Notes: generated from the sequence alone by a model not told the origin. A stretch of DNA of 64,000 nucleotides from Muscardinus avellanarius (GCA_963383645.1 OY726567.1:68265575-68329574), one strand, 5' to 3'; shown: positions 21,008-40,625, counted from the stretch's first letter. Numbers and translations are program-made.

Positions 21008-21313
21008 TGTCGCGTCCCTCGACCAGCGATTAAGACACGACATGAAGCTCTTCTTGCAAGCCGTTTATTCAGGATACTCGTAATAACGGAATGGCGAAGA
21101 TCTGCCTCGCGCAGGGCATTATAAACATTAACTCCCCCAATCACTTCTTGCCACATCTCACTCACTCACTGGCTCACGCTCGTCAGGTCACCACCACTTC
21201 ATGTGTTACGCAACCCTAGCCTCCAAATATGGAGTTGCTTCCTGCACAGCCATGTGCCTAATCAAGCTCAGAGGCAGGAAGCCGGCGCCATCTTTCAATG
21301 GCGGCTCACCACA
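21008..21313 (-). repeat. 5' LTR of the provirus
   Basis: 306 bp, TGTGGTGAGC...GACGCGACA on the minus strand. It contains TTTATAATG (TATA-like) and GAATAAACGG (poly-A signal). It differs from the 3' LTR at only two positions: 21198 versus 14405, and 21210 versus 14417. Confidence 0.95.
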
Positions 21314-22851
21314 AAGCAGGAGCTCGTTTATTCTTCTTCAAGCAACATATATATAGCACAAAACCACAAGGGGAATTTCCAATGAGGAAATAGCCTAGCC
21401 TATCAGGATAAAGATCACCTCTTCACGGACCCAGCATGTAGCTTGCAGCCAATCCCAGGCCAGTACACGAGCCATTCATATGTGCAGAAGCTCCATTAAA
21501 GGTAAAAAGGGAAAAACTACTCAGTCTCCCCACCCATAATGAATGGGGAAACCACGCCTTCTTCCTCCAGGCACTGTCTTAGCCCCTTTTCTGCTGAATC
21601 ATTTTACTGCGGAAGTTCTTAAACTTTACCTAAGGCTTAGCCTGCAGGCCACTCAGGCGGAGGGAGGCTGCATCTCTTTAGGCACTGTATATGCACACAC
21701 CCCAACATTGTACTATCCCTAAAGACTAGAGGTAAACATTGGAGGCTCTTTAAAAAATGCTAGTTACTGAATTTTGTATTCTTTTACTCTTTTTAAGAAG
21801 AATTTCAATATATACAGTTTGATGATGTGCTCGGAATTGGTGTAAAAATGTGCATACCCTTGTAAGTGCGAAGTATATAAGAAGTTTTAACATTTACTTC
21901 ACAGGATTTACAGTGATTGTGTTAAATTCTCACGGTTGTGTTTTCTTTTGCTCACTCTTTAGGACAGCAGTTTTTCTTTAAAATAGTTTTACAGATTAAA
22001 ATTGCTTAAATAAGTGGATTAAAAAACAACTGACAATGCATGCTACTGTTCTCTTTCAAAAGGAAGAACATCTGTGTTGAATACTAATAATGTATTAGTA
22101 TTCAGTGTTTAGAATCATTGGGTCTACCCACAAAGTAAGCATTTCTTTTTTAACTTTCCTGACATTTCCAAGCTTATTATGAATAATTGTGCAGTGTGTC
22201 TTGTCAGCTGTAGGTGGCAAAATGCCCTTATGAAAAGGAAACTGGGTTTTCAAAATGGGCAATGGGAGCAAAAGCTGAAGCTTTAGTGCCTTCTACAATG
22301 TGGTGTATACTGTTTTCTAGAATTTTATATGTGGTAGTCGTTCTCAGTTCATATGGAATCTAGATATTCTATTCACACCCATAGAGAGTGTGCAAGTGGT
22401 ATGTCAGAAGAGCTTACTTAGTTCACCTAATATAAGAAGGAAGTCCAGTTTTCAAGACTGACTTTAGAGTTTAAAACAGCAATGTAGTTTTGGGACCATC
22501 AGTTTTATGCTGTGATAACTAAACATGAAAACATACTCTTCAAATCTAAGGAACTGTTTTAGTTGGATGGTCTTATTACCTCTCAATCATTTCTCACAAA
22601 TATTGCACAAAAATTATACTTAAAGGTTTGAGGACTAGGAGTATACAGGAGGTTATTTGTTGTATGTTCAAGTTTACTTGAGTTTAAGATATAGGTCATA
22701 CATCATTCTTAGACTTACTTTTTGCAGAAAGTTTGCTAGTAGTAAAAGGGCATCATTGCTAATTCCCCTCCAAAACTATTAACATGTACTTTCTGAACTC
22801 TCTTCATTGTTACATTTACAAAAATATTTTTAATTAGCATGTTATTTTTAA

Positions 22852-23043
22852 AAATCAAGTATAATCCCAGGCGTGGTGGCTCACGCTTGTAATCCCTGCG
22901 CTTGAGAGGCGGAGACAGGAGGATTGTGCAGGTTCGAAGCCAGCTGCTTGCTCTGGCTTAAGAGACCCTGTTTCCAAATAAAAATATAACAATAGGTCTG
23001 GGAGTGTAGCCAGGAGGTAGAAGGGCTTCCAGGAACCCCAGTA

Positions 23044-23090
<47 letters not shown>

Positions 23091-23101
23091 TCAAGTATAA
23101 T
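22852..23101 (+). mobile_element. SINE with (CA)n tail in the SREK1 retrocopy 3'UTR
   Basis: Sense element of the GGGCTTCCAGGAACC subtype, 22866-23087, with a CA repeat from about 23046. A 14-bp duplication AAATCAAGTATAAT flanks it at 22852-22865 and 23088-23101. Confidence 0.9.
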
Positions 23102-23336
23102 TACTTTAATGCAATCTAATACAATCAAATGACTCAGTTGCCTTACCTCATGGGAAGATTTACTTTTATAGATTTTAAGAACTGAGTAGCATATTGGTTA
23201 CTTGGTTTCAAACTGACTTGGCTTTTATTGTTAATACTGTTAAGACTTAAGTATTTGCTCCGTTTGCAAGTTAATGAAGCCTGGTTTGATTATGAAGCTG
23301 CTTAATCATCTTCATGTGTTCATAATCACTGTGTTT

Positions 23337-23480
23337 TTCTTTTTTTTCCTTTTTTTTATTGGTGCACTGTATTCATACATCATAGTGGGATACAAACTTT
23401 TGTAGACATACATGCACACATAGCCCAGTCAGCCCCCACCCGATCCCCACCCCACTCTCTCCCCATCCCTCCCTCCCATG
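23337..23480 (-). mobile_element. L1 3' end fragment, antisense
   Basis: A poly-T run and the complement of GCACCAATAAAAAAAAAGG mark an L1-like 3' end. The G-rich 3'UTR segment appears as the C-rich run at 23425-23480. Sequence from there to 23690 is not recognised. Confidence 0.6.
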
Positions 23481-23689
23481 CTTGGCTTAGTGGTTGACAT
23501 CTAGTATTATAGCAATTTATCCAAAATTTAAAATGATAATCTCACATAACAGTTTCATTTGTCTGATACCAAGCTTTTGATGACTTAAAGATAACATTTC
23601 AATATTTCTTTTTACTTTCTTTCTTACCAGAGAATATTTTTTTCTATTTTTTTAGGTGAAACTATCATATATTTATATATTTATTTTTC

Positions 23690-24400
23690 AGAAAAAAAAT
23701 CTATCCTAATATGGAATATGGACTCTAGATACCCAAAACGATCTTGAAAAAGAACAAAGCTAGAAGATATATATTTTCTGATTTCAAACCACATAAAGCT
23801 ACAATAATTGAAACAGTGTAGTACTATTCTAAAGGCAGATATATAAACCATTGGAGTTAAATAAAAGCCTAGAGCTAAATTCTTCCCTATATTGTCAAGT
23901 TATTTTTGACAAGGTTTCCACGAAGATTTGGTGGTGGAAATAATAATCTTTTAACTAAATATTGTTGAAAAATAATAATTACATGGAAAAGAATAACATT
24001 GGACCCTTACCTAATCCCATATACAAATATTAACTCAAAATAGATAAAAGACCTAAATATAAATCTTAAGACTATAAACTTTTAGGAGAAAATCTGGGTC
24101 ATAAAACCTCACAACATTGAAATTGGCAGTGATTTCTTGGATATGATTTCAATGGCACAGGCAACAGAAGAGTATACAAACTCCCTAAAAAATAGAAAAA
24201 ACATATTGTATATCCAAAGACAATGTAAACAGAGTTAACAGTTACTAATAGAATGGGATAAAATATTTCACAAATGCTATATCTGAAGGTATATTAATAT
24301 TCCAACTAGAAATCCTAAAAATTAACAACAATAAAGGCAAACAATACCATTTAGAGATAGGTAAAAGACTAACATAAATAATGAATCTCCACAGATAACC
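23690..24400 (+). mobile_element. Old L1 ORF2 3' region, sense
   Basis: Plus-strand sequence matches the late ORF2 region of L1 (AAAAAGAACAAAGCTAGAAG, then CCATATACAAATATTAACTC). It has many stops and indels. It ends abruptly next to the young antisense L1 at 24405. Confidence 0.7.
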
Positions 24401-24404
24401 AATC

Positions 24405-25322
24405 TTAGTTGCCTGTTGGATGGAAGATCTTGTTTCTCTGGTTCTGGTGTGTGTTACCTATTTCTTCTTTGTAGTTAATCTCTTTGAGTATTTTCTCTAG
24501 TGCTGGTTTTGAAGACATAAATTCCTTCAGTTTCTTTTTGTCATGGAAGCTTCTTATTTCTCCATCTAATTTGATAGAAAGTTTTGATGGGTAGGAAATT
24601 TTTGGCTGGAAGTTGTTTTCTTTCAGAATTGGGAATATGTTACTCCAAGCTGTTCTGTCTCTCATAACTTGGTTTGGGAAGTCTGGAGTGATTCTAATTG
24701 GTTTGCCTCTGAATGTCACTTGGCCCTTTGCTTTTGTTGCCTTTAAGATTCTCTGCTTGGCTTCCACATTAGTCATTTTGACAATTATGTGGCGTGGGGA
24801 TCCTCTTCTCCAATCCTGTCTAAAGGGAGTTCTATAAGTTTCCTGGACCTGTGTATCAACCTCTTGCTTTATGTCTGGAAAATTTTCTGCTATTACTTCC
24901 TTGGAGAGATTGTTGATCCCTTTGGCTTCACTTTCTTTTCCCTCCTCTATTCCAATTATTCTTAGGTTAGCTCTCTTAAAATGGGCCCATATTTCTTCAA
25001 TATCAGATTCCTGCTGTCGGATATTTTTTTCTAGATTAGAAACTATGCGTTCATTTTTGGAATGATCATCTTCTAAGAGCGAGATTCTGTTCTCCATGTG
25101 TTCTAATCGGTTGTTTGTGCTTTGAATTGAGGCCTTTACTTCATTAATTGCATCCTTTATCTCCTTTTGGCTCTCTCTGAGTTCTTTTCGAAGCACCTCT
25201 ATTATTTCTACAGTTATTTTCCTGATTTGCTCTTCTAGAAATATCTGATTTTCTGTTTTATCGGGTTCTGATGTTGTGGGGTTGTGGGCATTCATTGCTC
25301 CAGTATTATTCCTCTTTCCCAT
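24405..25322 (-). CDS. L1 ORF1 protein (ORF1p), intact frame
   Basis: 305 codons from ATG at 25322 to TAA at 24405, with no lesion. Residues about 20-140 are heptad-like and charged (KELRESQKEIKDAINEVK; IEEIWAHFKRANLRIIGIEE), the coiled coil that trimerises ORF1p. The middle contains the RRM and the conserved RRGSPRHIIVKM and AKGQVTFRGKPIRI of the C-terminal domain; the end is KLKEFMSSKPALEKIL. ORF1p is an RNA-binding chaperone of the L1 ribonucleoprotein. It is a little shorter than mouse or human ORF1p (about 340-370 aa), mainly in the coiled coil. The 5'UTR is present upstream but ORF2 is absent downstream, so this copy cannot retrotranspose alone. Confidence 0.92.
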   Translation of the reverse strand: MGKRNNTGAMNAHNPTTSEPDKTENQIFLEEQIRKITVEIIEVLRKELRESQKEIKDAINEVKASIQSTNNRLEHMENRISLLEDDHSKNERIVSNLEKNIRQQESDIEEIWAHFKRANLRIIGIEEGKESEAKGINNLSKEVIAENFPDIKQEVDTQVQETYRTPFRQDWRRGSPRHIIVKMTNVEAKQRILKATKAKGQVTFRGKPIRITPDFPNQVMRDRTAWSNIFPILKENNFQPKISYPSKLSIKLDGEIRSFHDKKKLKEFMSSKPALEKILKEINYKEEIGNTHQNQRNKIFHPTGN

Positions 25323-26080
25323 GATTTCGGAAGTTTGTGCCTTCTCTGGGTTCTTCCCTTAGGTCACTATGACTTCACTTAAGGTGTTCTGGATCTCGAG
25401 TCAATAGTATCTCAGACCCCACTACTCCTTTACTGGGTTGTATCACAGAGTCTCCGATCCAGAGAGTCGATAGAGGCTGCTTTAGACTGTGGGGGGTGCC
25501 AGGTTGCCCGTTCTCCTATGGTGTGATATCTCTGCCACCGCCCCTCCCCCACTGGGTCAAGTCCCAGGGAGTACAGTACTGGGATTTCTCCTCTGTGGCC
25601 CGCAATTTGACTCACTGTTCTTGAGTACGCAGATGTAGCTGTACTGGATTTGGTGAATTCTCTGCTGCTGCAGCCGGTGGCAATATGGCGCCGCTGCCAC
25701 GCCCTCGGCCGTGAGGCTGGCGTATTTCTTCTTGGTTTTGATTTCCACTCTGAATCCCTGCAGCGTGTGCTGAGCTCAGCCACTGGGAGCTTTAGATGCT
25801 CTCTGCGCCGAGAAATCCCGCCTGGCTGTTCCGCAGCGGCTCACCTCGGCTTTCTGTAGCTGTCCGGTGAACTCCCCGCTGCCGCCGGCAGTAAAGTGCT
25901 GCTGCCACGTCTGTGGCTCTGTTCTCAGTCTGCTTTCTCTCTGGAGCCTGGTGATTTTTTTGTTTCTCTGGTGATGGTGTTTTCTGGCTATGAAAGGCGC
26001 TGATTTTGTGGTAATGGAGATTGGTTGTTAGCGGAGCTCTTAAGCCCCGCTTTTCTCGGTCGCCATCTTCCCGGAAGTTT
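25323..26080 (-). promoter_or_regulatory. L1 5'UTR/promoter
   Basis: A GC-rich, CpG-containing block lies directly upstream of ORF1 on the minus strand. Its probable 5' end is the segment reading GAAGATGGCGACCGAGAAAA, at about 26055-26078. L1 5'UTRs carry an internal pol II promoter. No L1 sequence is seen beyond about 26080. Confidence 0.75.
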
Positions 26081-26295
26081 CTGTGTCCACTGTGCTTTTC
26101 TTGTTACGTGTACAGGAAAATTTTGGTAATGATTTACTAAAAAAAAAAAAAGAGAGAAGCAAGGCGTGGTAGAAAATACCTGTAATCCCAGTGTATTTGA
26201 AAAATGACTTTGATGTTAAAGTATTGGAAAATGAATTTGGAAAATAAGTTTGGTTTCAAAATGTAAAAAGAAAAAGCAGTTAGGGCCTGGTTACT

Positions 26296-26955
26296 GTGAG
26301 GCCCTCAGGCAGCTGTTATAATACAGAGCGCCCTCACTAAAAGTAATTAGCAAGTAGATACAAGAGTTGGGACCTAGGGCCTTCATATTCCAAAAACAGG
26401 CTTACATAATAAATGACATCTAACAGAAAAGCTAAGAATCCCCCAAGAGTACAGGAGGAGGGTGCAGTGTGGGAGGAGGGTACTGGCCCCTTTGAAAGGG
26501 GAGCAGATACCACATGGCCCCTGACTTTATTTTAATCATTCTGGTACTAACAAAGAAACCTAGGTTTACACCTGCAGTATGGCAGGAAGGTTTTCTTGGC
26601 TGAGCTAGAAATCCCCATAATCATAATCCCCAGAATGATAAAATGGGCCTGCAAAGAGTTAATGGGCAGACTTACACCTAGGTCAGAAGATTACTTGGTA
26701 GAGCAAGATGAAGGACTATCTATAAAATGCTCTGGATACAAAAACTTTCAGTGACTTCTTTTCCAGTCACCCCCCTATATTTTCTCTGGTATAGGACTTT
26801 ATCAACTCTGCCCTATCTTTCCGTCTTTTTAATAATAAGATTGCTTAAAGCTTAGAGCAAGAGTTCGGGCTGTAGTTTTCTTCACGTAGCTCAGTACAAG
26901 AACCCGTGGCTACCCAACTCACTGTAACAGTTTCAGGTGCCCAACACGGCCTCGA
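26296..26955 (+). mobile_element. Probable LTR with start of leader
   Basis: Sense LTR-like block with TATAAAATGC at 26721 and AATAATAAGA near 26830, ending about 26928 (CTCACTGTAACA). It is followed by GGTGCCCAACACGGCCTCGAA at about 26935, a diverged version of a Lys-type primer binding site. No gag follows; a SINE starts at about 26980. The 5' limit is uncertain. Confidence 0.5.
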
Positions 26956-26969
26956 AACAGTTCCAGCAC

Positions 26970-27350
26970 CGTAACAGCCAGTGCTTGGGAGGCTGAGATG
27001 GGAGGATCACAAGTTTGAGACCAGCATCAGCAACTTAGCAAGACTCTAAGCAACCTAGAGAGGTTCCATTTTAAAAGAAAAAAAGGGCTGGTGGTGGCCA
27101 GGCGTGGTGGCGCATGCTTGTAATCCCTGTGCTTGGGAGGTGGAGAGAGGAGGATAGCACTGGTTCGAAGCCAGCCGTGCTAGCTTAAGAGACCCTGTTT
27201 CCAAATAGAAAATATAAAATAGGTCTGGGAGTGTAGCCTGGAGGTAGAAGGGTTTCCAGGAACCAGTACCACCAAAAAACAAAACAAAACAAAAAGGGCT
27301 GGAGGTGTAATCTCAAAGGTAGAACACCACTGGGTTCAGTCCCCAGTATC

Positions 27351-27436
<86 letters not shown>

Positions 27437-27440
27437 ACAA
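26970..27440 (+). mobile_element. Nested SINEs ending in (TC)n(AC)n
   Basis: An outer B1-dID (26970-27090 and 27295-27350) is split by a GGGCTTCCAGGAACC-subtype copy (about 27096-27294). The tail is (TC)n at 27353-27412 followed by (AC)n at 27413-27439. Confidence 0.85.
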
Positions 27441-27624
27441 GATATGAGTAATAAATAGTGCATTTACTTACTAATAACTGTTCACACAATGATGGGTCAT
27501 GAATTAGATGTTCTGGGGGCAAGGAGAACAACTCTCTCAGTTCCCCCTCCCTGGCAGAGTTTCCTCAAGCCATAAAATCTACATAGTCACACATAAACTC
27601 AATAAAAATATGTGGCACTCATTG

Positions 27625-28008
27625 ATTAATTATGTACTGGAGATTGAACCCAGGGGCATTCTACCTCTGAGCTACACCTCCAGCCCCATTTTTTTTTGAA
27701 ACATTGTCTCACTAGGTTGATGAAATTCGCACTCACTACTTACTGAAGCTTTCCTGGAACCTGCAATAACAGGTGTGTCCACCATGACTTGTGTCACTCT
27801 ACTGATTGTCATTTTAAGAAAAGAGAAGCCTGAAATCCCATTATTTGGGAGGCTGAGACAGGAGGATTGCAGTTCAAGAACAGCCTCAGCTACTATTTAG
27901 TGAGGGCCTCCGCAGCTTAGTGAGATTCTGTTTCAAAATAAAGAATAAAAAATAGGGCAGGGGATGTAGCTCGGAGGTAGAATGCTCCTGGGTTCCATCC
28001 CAAGACCT

Positions 28009-28052
<44 letters not shown>

Positions 28053-28155
28053 AAAAGAAAAAGAAAAAAGAAAAAAAAGAAAATTAGGACCTAATGGTGT
28101 AGCTTGGAGGGAGAATGACCTGGGTTCCATCCCCAGACCGGAAAAAAAAAAAAAA
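27625..28155. mobile_element. SINE cluster with a long A tract
   Basis: An antisense B1-dID lies at 27625-27790 and a sense one at 27825-28010. The sense element ends in about 40 A followed by GAAAA repeats, then an extra ID-like tail to 28155. Confidence 0.8.
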
Positions 28156-28524
28156 AGCAAGTGATTCCATAGAATAATGTTAGTTGTTATGTCCTTGCAC
28201 AGCAGGTCCACAAAATGCAGGAAGCCATCTGAGAAATGTGTGATGGCACTTCCTAGAATTGCCACTGTCCCCTACTTAAGTTCTCAAGGGGGAAAACCTC
28301 AGGCCCTCCTCCTCACAATTGTCCCTGACAGCAGGGCAATGTGACCACATGTATTAGCTTCCAGCTACCAGCAGAGATTTCCTGGGGTCAGCTTTGTGGA
28401 TCTGGGATTTCTGCTGGGGTTGGCTTCCTGTATGTGAAAAAATGTCAAAATACTTAGTAATCAGTTGTATTGAATACTTGGGCATACTTAGGACTCCCCA
28501 GAAGCCAGGCTGAAGTCTCTTTAA

Positions 28525-28657
28525 GACAACCCAGCCGGGCTTAGTGGCATATGCTTGTAATCCCTGGGCTTGGGAGGCTGAGACAGGAGGATTGCACAGG
28601 TTCGAAGCCAGCCTCAGCTACTTAGTGAGGCTCTCAGCAACTTAGTGAGACCCTGTT

Positions 28658-28738
<81 letters not shown>

Positions 28739-28812
28739 CTGGGAGTATAGCCAGGAGGTAGGAAGCCTCTGGGTTCCACCCCTAGTACCACCAAAAAAAA
28801 AAAAAAAAGACA
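28525..28812 (+). mobile_element. B1-dID SINE carrying a (TA)n tract
   Basis: The B1 part starts near 28530. The internal A-rich linker has expanded into about 36 TA dinucleotides (28662-28733), followed by the ID part and an A tail. Confidence 0.85.
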
Positions 28813-28859
28813 TACCCCATCAGCGGGCTGACTTAGGAGCCCCACAGAAGCTGTTTTCC

Positions 28860-29311
28860 AACGCCATTCTCCGTGCCACTCGGACTTTTCTCCCAGGATT
28901 TTGATTCAGGGCATTCCACTGCACTCCCCCTCCCAACCGGCTATGGGACTACATTGCCCAGAAAGCCTTGCGTTCAGGGACAGTGCGACGATCTAATGAG
29001 AAGCCAGGAGAGGAACATTTCTATGCTCTGGAATTCCGGAGGCGGGACTTACGGCCGGTTCAATTCCGGCTTTTCTCTTGAGGCGGGATCTCCAGCGTCC
29101 CTGGAGATCCTTTTGGCCTCTGTCCTGTCATTTCTCGCTGTCAATCCTTCTGTGTGTCATGTCAGGACAATCCTTCTGTGTGTCATGTCAGGACCTAAGT
29201 GAGGACTGAGAAGGTTGAGAAGGCAGGTCTGAGGGCCAGACGCACCACTGCCTTTGAGGCTGGCGTGGGGGCCGCACCATCTGTCCGTGCCCGCGGGGTC
29301 CTGGGAGTCCA
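28860..29311 (+). promoter_or_regulatory. CpG-rich promoter and 5'UTR of the KZNF gene
   Basis: A GC/CpG-rich stretch just upstream of the start codon, with GGCGGGACTTACGGCCGG-type boxes and no TATA near the start. A perfect 26-bp tandem duplication (CAATCCTTCTGTGTGTCATG...) lies at 29142-29167 and 29168-29193 and is single copy in the paralogous promoter at about 47160-47200. The transcription start was not determined. Confidence 0.6.
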
Positions 29312-38197
<8,886 letters not shown>

Positions 38198-38340
38198 TGC
38201 AGAGAATGTGGGAAATCTTTTAGCCAAAGATCTTGCCTTGTTCAACCTCAGAGATTTTATACTGGGAAACAGCCTTTTTAATACAAAGAATACGAGAAAT
38301 CATTTGCCTCCAAATCTGCCCTCATTTAACACCAGAGAGT
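38198..38340 (+). pseudogene. Decayed finger codons downstream of the KZNF stop
   Basis: After the TAG the sequence still reads like fingers ([15 protein letters not shown], then a TAA, then KSFASKSALI after a change). One or two C-terminal fingers have therefore been lost from the protein. Confidence 0.8.
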
Positions 38341-39837
38341 TCACACGGGAACCTGCACTTTCCTTTTAGTGGAATTATGCTGGAGGAGGCCACCTGTGAA
38401 AAAAGTATACCTGAACTGTAGCCCTAACATCCAAAGATACATGATGGGTTGATTCCTCATGTCCAGGTATGTGGAAGTTTTATGGAGCTGTTTCTGACCT
38501 GCATGGGGTCCTTCCTGTTTATGTCACTGGCAATTTCTGAGACAGAAACTGTTGTGATCCATTCAAACAAGTCCAACAATATTCATCAGCCCCCACCCCA
38601 ATGTTTCCAAGAAGCTGACCTCTATGTTCTCCCATTTGCTGAAGGGAAGGGAATTCTCATTCTCCTCTCTTTCATATGTTAGGGCAAGAAATTGACCCGG
38701 TTTTGTGCTGATAAGAGCATTCAGGATAGCTTGTCAAGAGGGACTATTTTTTTAGGGGCAGATTTCTTGTGACACCCTGGATTTTTTCCAGCTTCTAAGA
38801 CACCAATGTGGGAACTACCTGCCTCACATTGTTTTGGTTTTTATAATATTAAAGTGTTTACTGTCTAAGCTCTACATTTGGAATTCTGTTCACCGTGTAA
38901 GATTATTAAAAACAGAATTGGCCCTAATATTACAGAAAAAACAACTTTTTCAGCCTGGAGAGAGGGATAACATAGTTTTGTGTGTTAGAGACAGCAATGT
39001 AATGAAAGAATATAACTGTCTTTCTCACTTTGGCTTAATTTGAGTTGTTGCTCAAGGCCTCCTAGGAAAGACTATAGGGTTTTATAGTCATTTGTTTTGA
39101 ACTGGATGCTAGAATTTTTTTGAGGGCTCAAAATTGGGGACACCGTGAGGAGGCAGGAATTTGTAATAATCTGTAGTAGTACTCCTGGGAACAATATGAA
39201 GTGTTTTTTGTTGTTTCACAGAGGCGATTATATTATATGCAGCAACTTTGAAGGCAATTTCTGCTGAAGATTCTGGAAAGGAGTTGAATACTTTGATTTC
39301 CATAGTTCCACAGGGACAAGAGGGTTCCTTAGTTGATATAGAAAAACAGGGAATAGAAGAGACTACAACACATGAGAGGAAGTTTGCTCCTTGTAAAATG
39401 CTCTAGACCGATGTGTACAAAATCTCCCTAGATTTTCATTGCTATGCATCTTCTGTAGGTTTTGCATGTTCCTTTTCAGAAGACTCACAAATTTTCACCT
39501 AAAGGCCAGTCATTGTTTTATCAACCAGGAAAACAAGCACAGAAAGAGGGGAGCTCTTTTAATCCAGCGGTGTAGTTTTTTACCCAGGCATCATCCTGTG
39601 TAGAAATGAACTTCATTGCTCAATATTTTAAGTTAAATAGGATTACCAAACCTAGTAACAATCTATGAAAGCATCATTATTATTATTACAGTTAATGTAC
39701 TGATCACTTTTTATTTACCTCATACCCTTTCCTAATATATCCCCCCCATTTCTGGCCTTCAGACAATAGTTGGCTTTATCTTCACTTATATAATTGTATT
39801 TTGTAGAACTTTATATGACTTAATTTACAACATGTTT
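38341..39837. other. KZNF 3' flank, conserved with copy 2
   Basis: No gene is seen. Sequence is collinear with about 58500-59870, including the C-rich segment CAGCCCCACCC. The probable poly-A signal is ATTAAA at 38848. Confidence 0.6.
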
Positions 39838-40065
39838 CTTTTTTTTTTCTTTTTCCTTTTTTTTTTTTTGTAGTACTAGGGGTGGAACCCATGGGCTTTT
39901 CTATCTCTGAGCTTATTTTATATTTTATTTGGAAACAGTGTCTCACTAAGTTGCTGAAAGCTTCACTAAGTAGCTGAGGCTGGCTTCGAACCTGTGCGAT
40001 GTTCCTGTCTCAGCCTCCCAAGCGCGGGGGATTAGAAGTGAGCCCCACCATGCCCAGCTTTTTGT
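39838..40065 (-). mobile_element. Antisense B1-dID SINE
   Basis: Poly-T run, then the complemented ID part (GTGGAACCCATGGGC) and B1 part. Confidence 0.8.
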
Positions 40066-40319
40066 ATATAAAAAAAATTTTATATACAATATAGGATAAT
40101 TTTTAGTTTCTTTCCTGATGCTTATGTAATTTGTTCAATTTGTATATTTTCTATGGATAGACCATTTGGTTATTCATTCATTAGATTATCTGGATTTTGG
40201 CTATTGCAATAAAACTGCTACAAGTATGTACAAATATATATATATTTCATTTGTCTTATATTAGTGACTCAAAGTAACTAAGACACAGGATGGGTGAATA
40301 TTTAACTTATTCAAAACTG

Positions 40320-40625
40320 CCATATTGGCTGAGTGTGGTGGCACATGCTTGTAATCCCAGTACTTGGGAGGGTGAGACAGGAGGATCTCAGGTTCAAAGC
40401 CAGCCTCAGCTATTTAGTGAGGCCCTCTGCAACTTAGTGAGACCCTGTTTCAAAATACAGAATAAAAAATAGGGCTAAGGAGCCGGCCGTGGTGGCGCAC
40501 GCTTGTAATCCCAGCCTTTGGGAGGCTTGAGACCGGAGGATTGCGGTTCGCGGACAACCTCAGCTACTTAGTGAGGCCCTCTGCAACTCAGTGAAACCCT
40601 GTTTCAAAATAAAGAATAAAATTTG
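40320..40625 (+). mobile_element. Two sense B1-dID SINEs in tandem
   Basis: First at about 40325-40480, second at 40484-40620; both lose their ID tails. An ID-like antisense remnant follows at about 40725-40765. Confidence 0.75.

Larger units (their letters stand above)
14215..21313 (-). mobile_element. Near-complete class II (IAP/betaretrovirus-like) provirus
   Basis: Gene order on the minus strand is 5' LTR, PBS, leader minisatellite, gag, dUTPase-protease, pol (RT, RNase H, integrase), env remnant, PPT, 3' LTR. Flanking 6-bp duplication AAGCAG lies at 14209-14214 and 21314-21319. All coding regions are recognisable, but gag has two stops, pol has frame breaks and env is internally deleted, so it encodes no complete virus. 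Class II is supported by dUTPase fused to protease, a protease G-patch, two frameshift sites, short LTRs and the 6-bp duplication. It lies in the same orientation as the LTR it entered. Confidence 0.95.
14115..21707 (-). mobile_element. Solo class II LTR, split by a provirus
   Basis: Two pieces, 14115-14214 and 21320-21707, form one LTR of about 488 bp on the minus strand. It starts TGTTGGGGTGTGTGCATATA and ends GGACCCATCA. A 6-bp target duplication TTGTAC lies outside at 14109-14114 and 21708-21713. A TATATATA stretch followed by GAATAAACGAG supplies U3/R signals. The TG/CA ends and 6-bp duplication fit ERV class II. The interruption is the provirus at 14215-21313. Confidence 0.9.
11630..23336 (+). 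pseudogene. SREK1: Processed retrocopy of SREK1 (SR-related splicing regulator), dead
   Basis: Intronless copy of the SREK1 (SFRS12/SRrp86) mRNA: GC-rich 5'UTR from about 11630, first RRM region (GLGFGLTPTAVIQVANLSSA, then VGVAQHLTN), second RRM (TVYVGNLNSQM, QVGEVKFVRMAG), an SR/RS region (SRSHTRSKSRSSSKSHSRR), a K/E-rich tract, and the expected C-terminal TEAV followed by TAG at 13782-13784. Lesions: frameshift near the start (about 11862), a 5-nt loss after 12051 giving TAA, a 124-bp insert at 12149-12272, and a frameshift or stop at 13183-13185. The 3'UTR continues to 14114, is interrupted by LTR elements to 21707, and resumes to about 23336. The 3' poly-A and flanking duplication were not identified with confidence. 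Confidence 0.85.

Noticed and set aside
24405..26143. Twin-priming inversion joining the antisense L1 5' part to an A13 tract at about 26141
   Set aside because: The roughly 60 bp before the A tract do not look like an L1 3' end (no AATAAA), and no target duplication flanks the pair. Left as an open rearrangement.
26080..26160. A13 tract at about 26141 as the poly-A tail of the SREK1 retrocopy
   Set aside because: The tract is near sequence loosely similar to the 5' flank (AGAAGCA), but the match is too short and several insertions intervene. Not claimed.
28642..28845. Open frames in SINEs and microsatellites (here and at 7145, 22855, 27185, 35811, 42004)
   Set aside because: They translate SINE sequence or TA/CA/GA repeats, recur in many copies and resemble no real protein.
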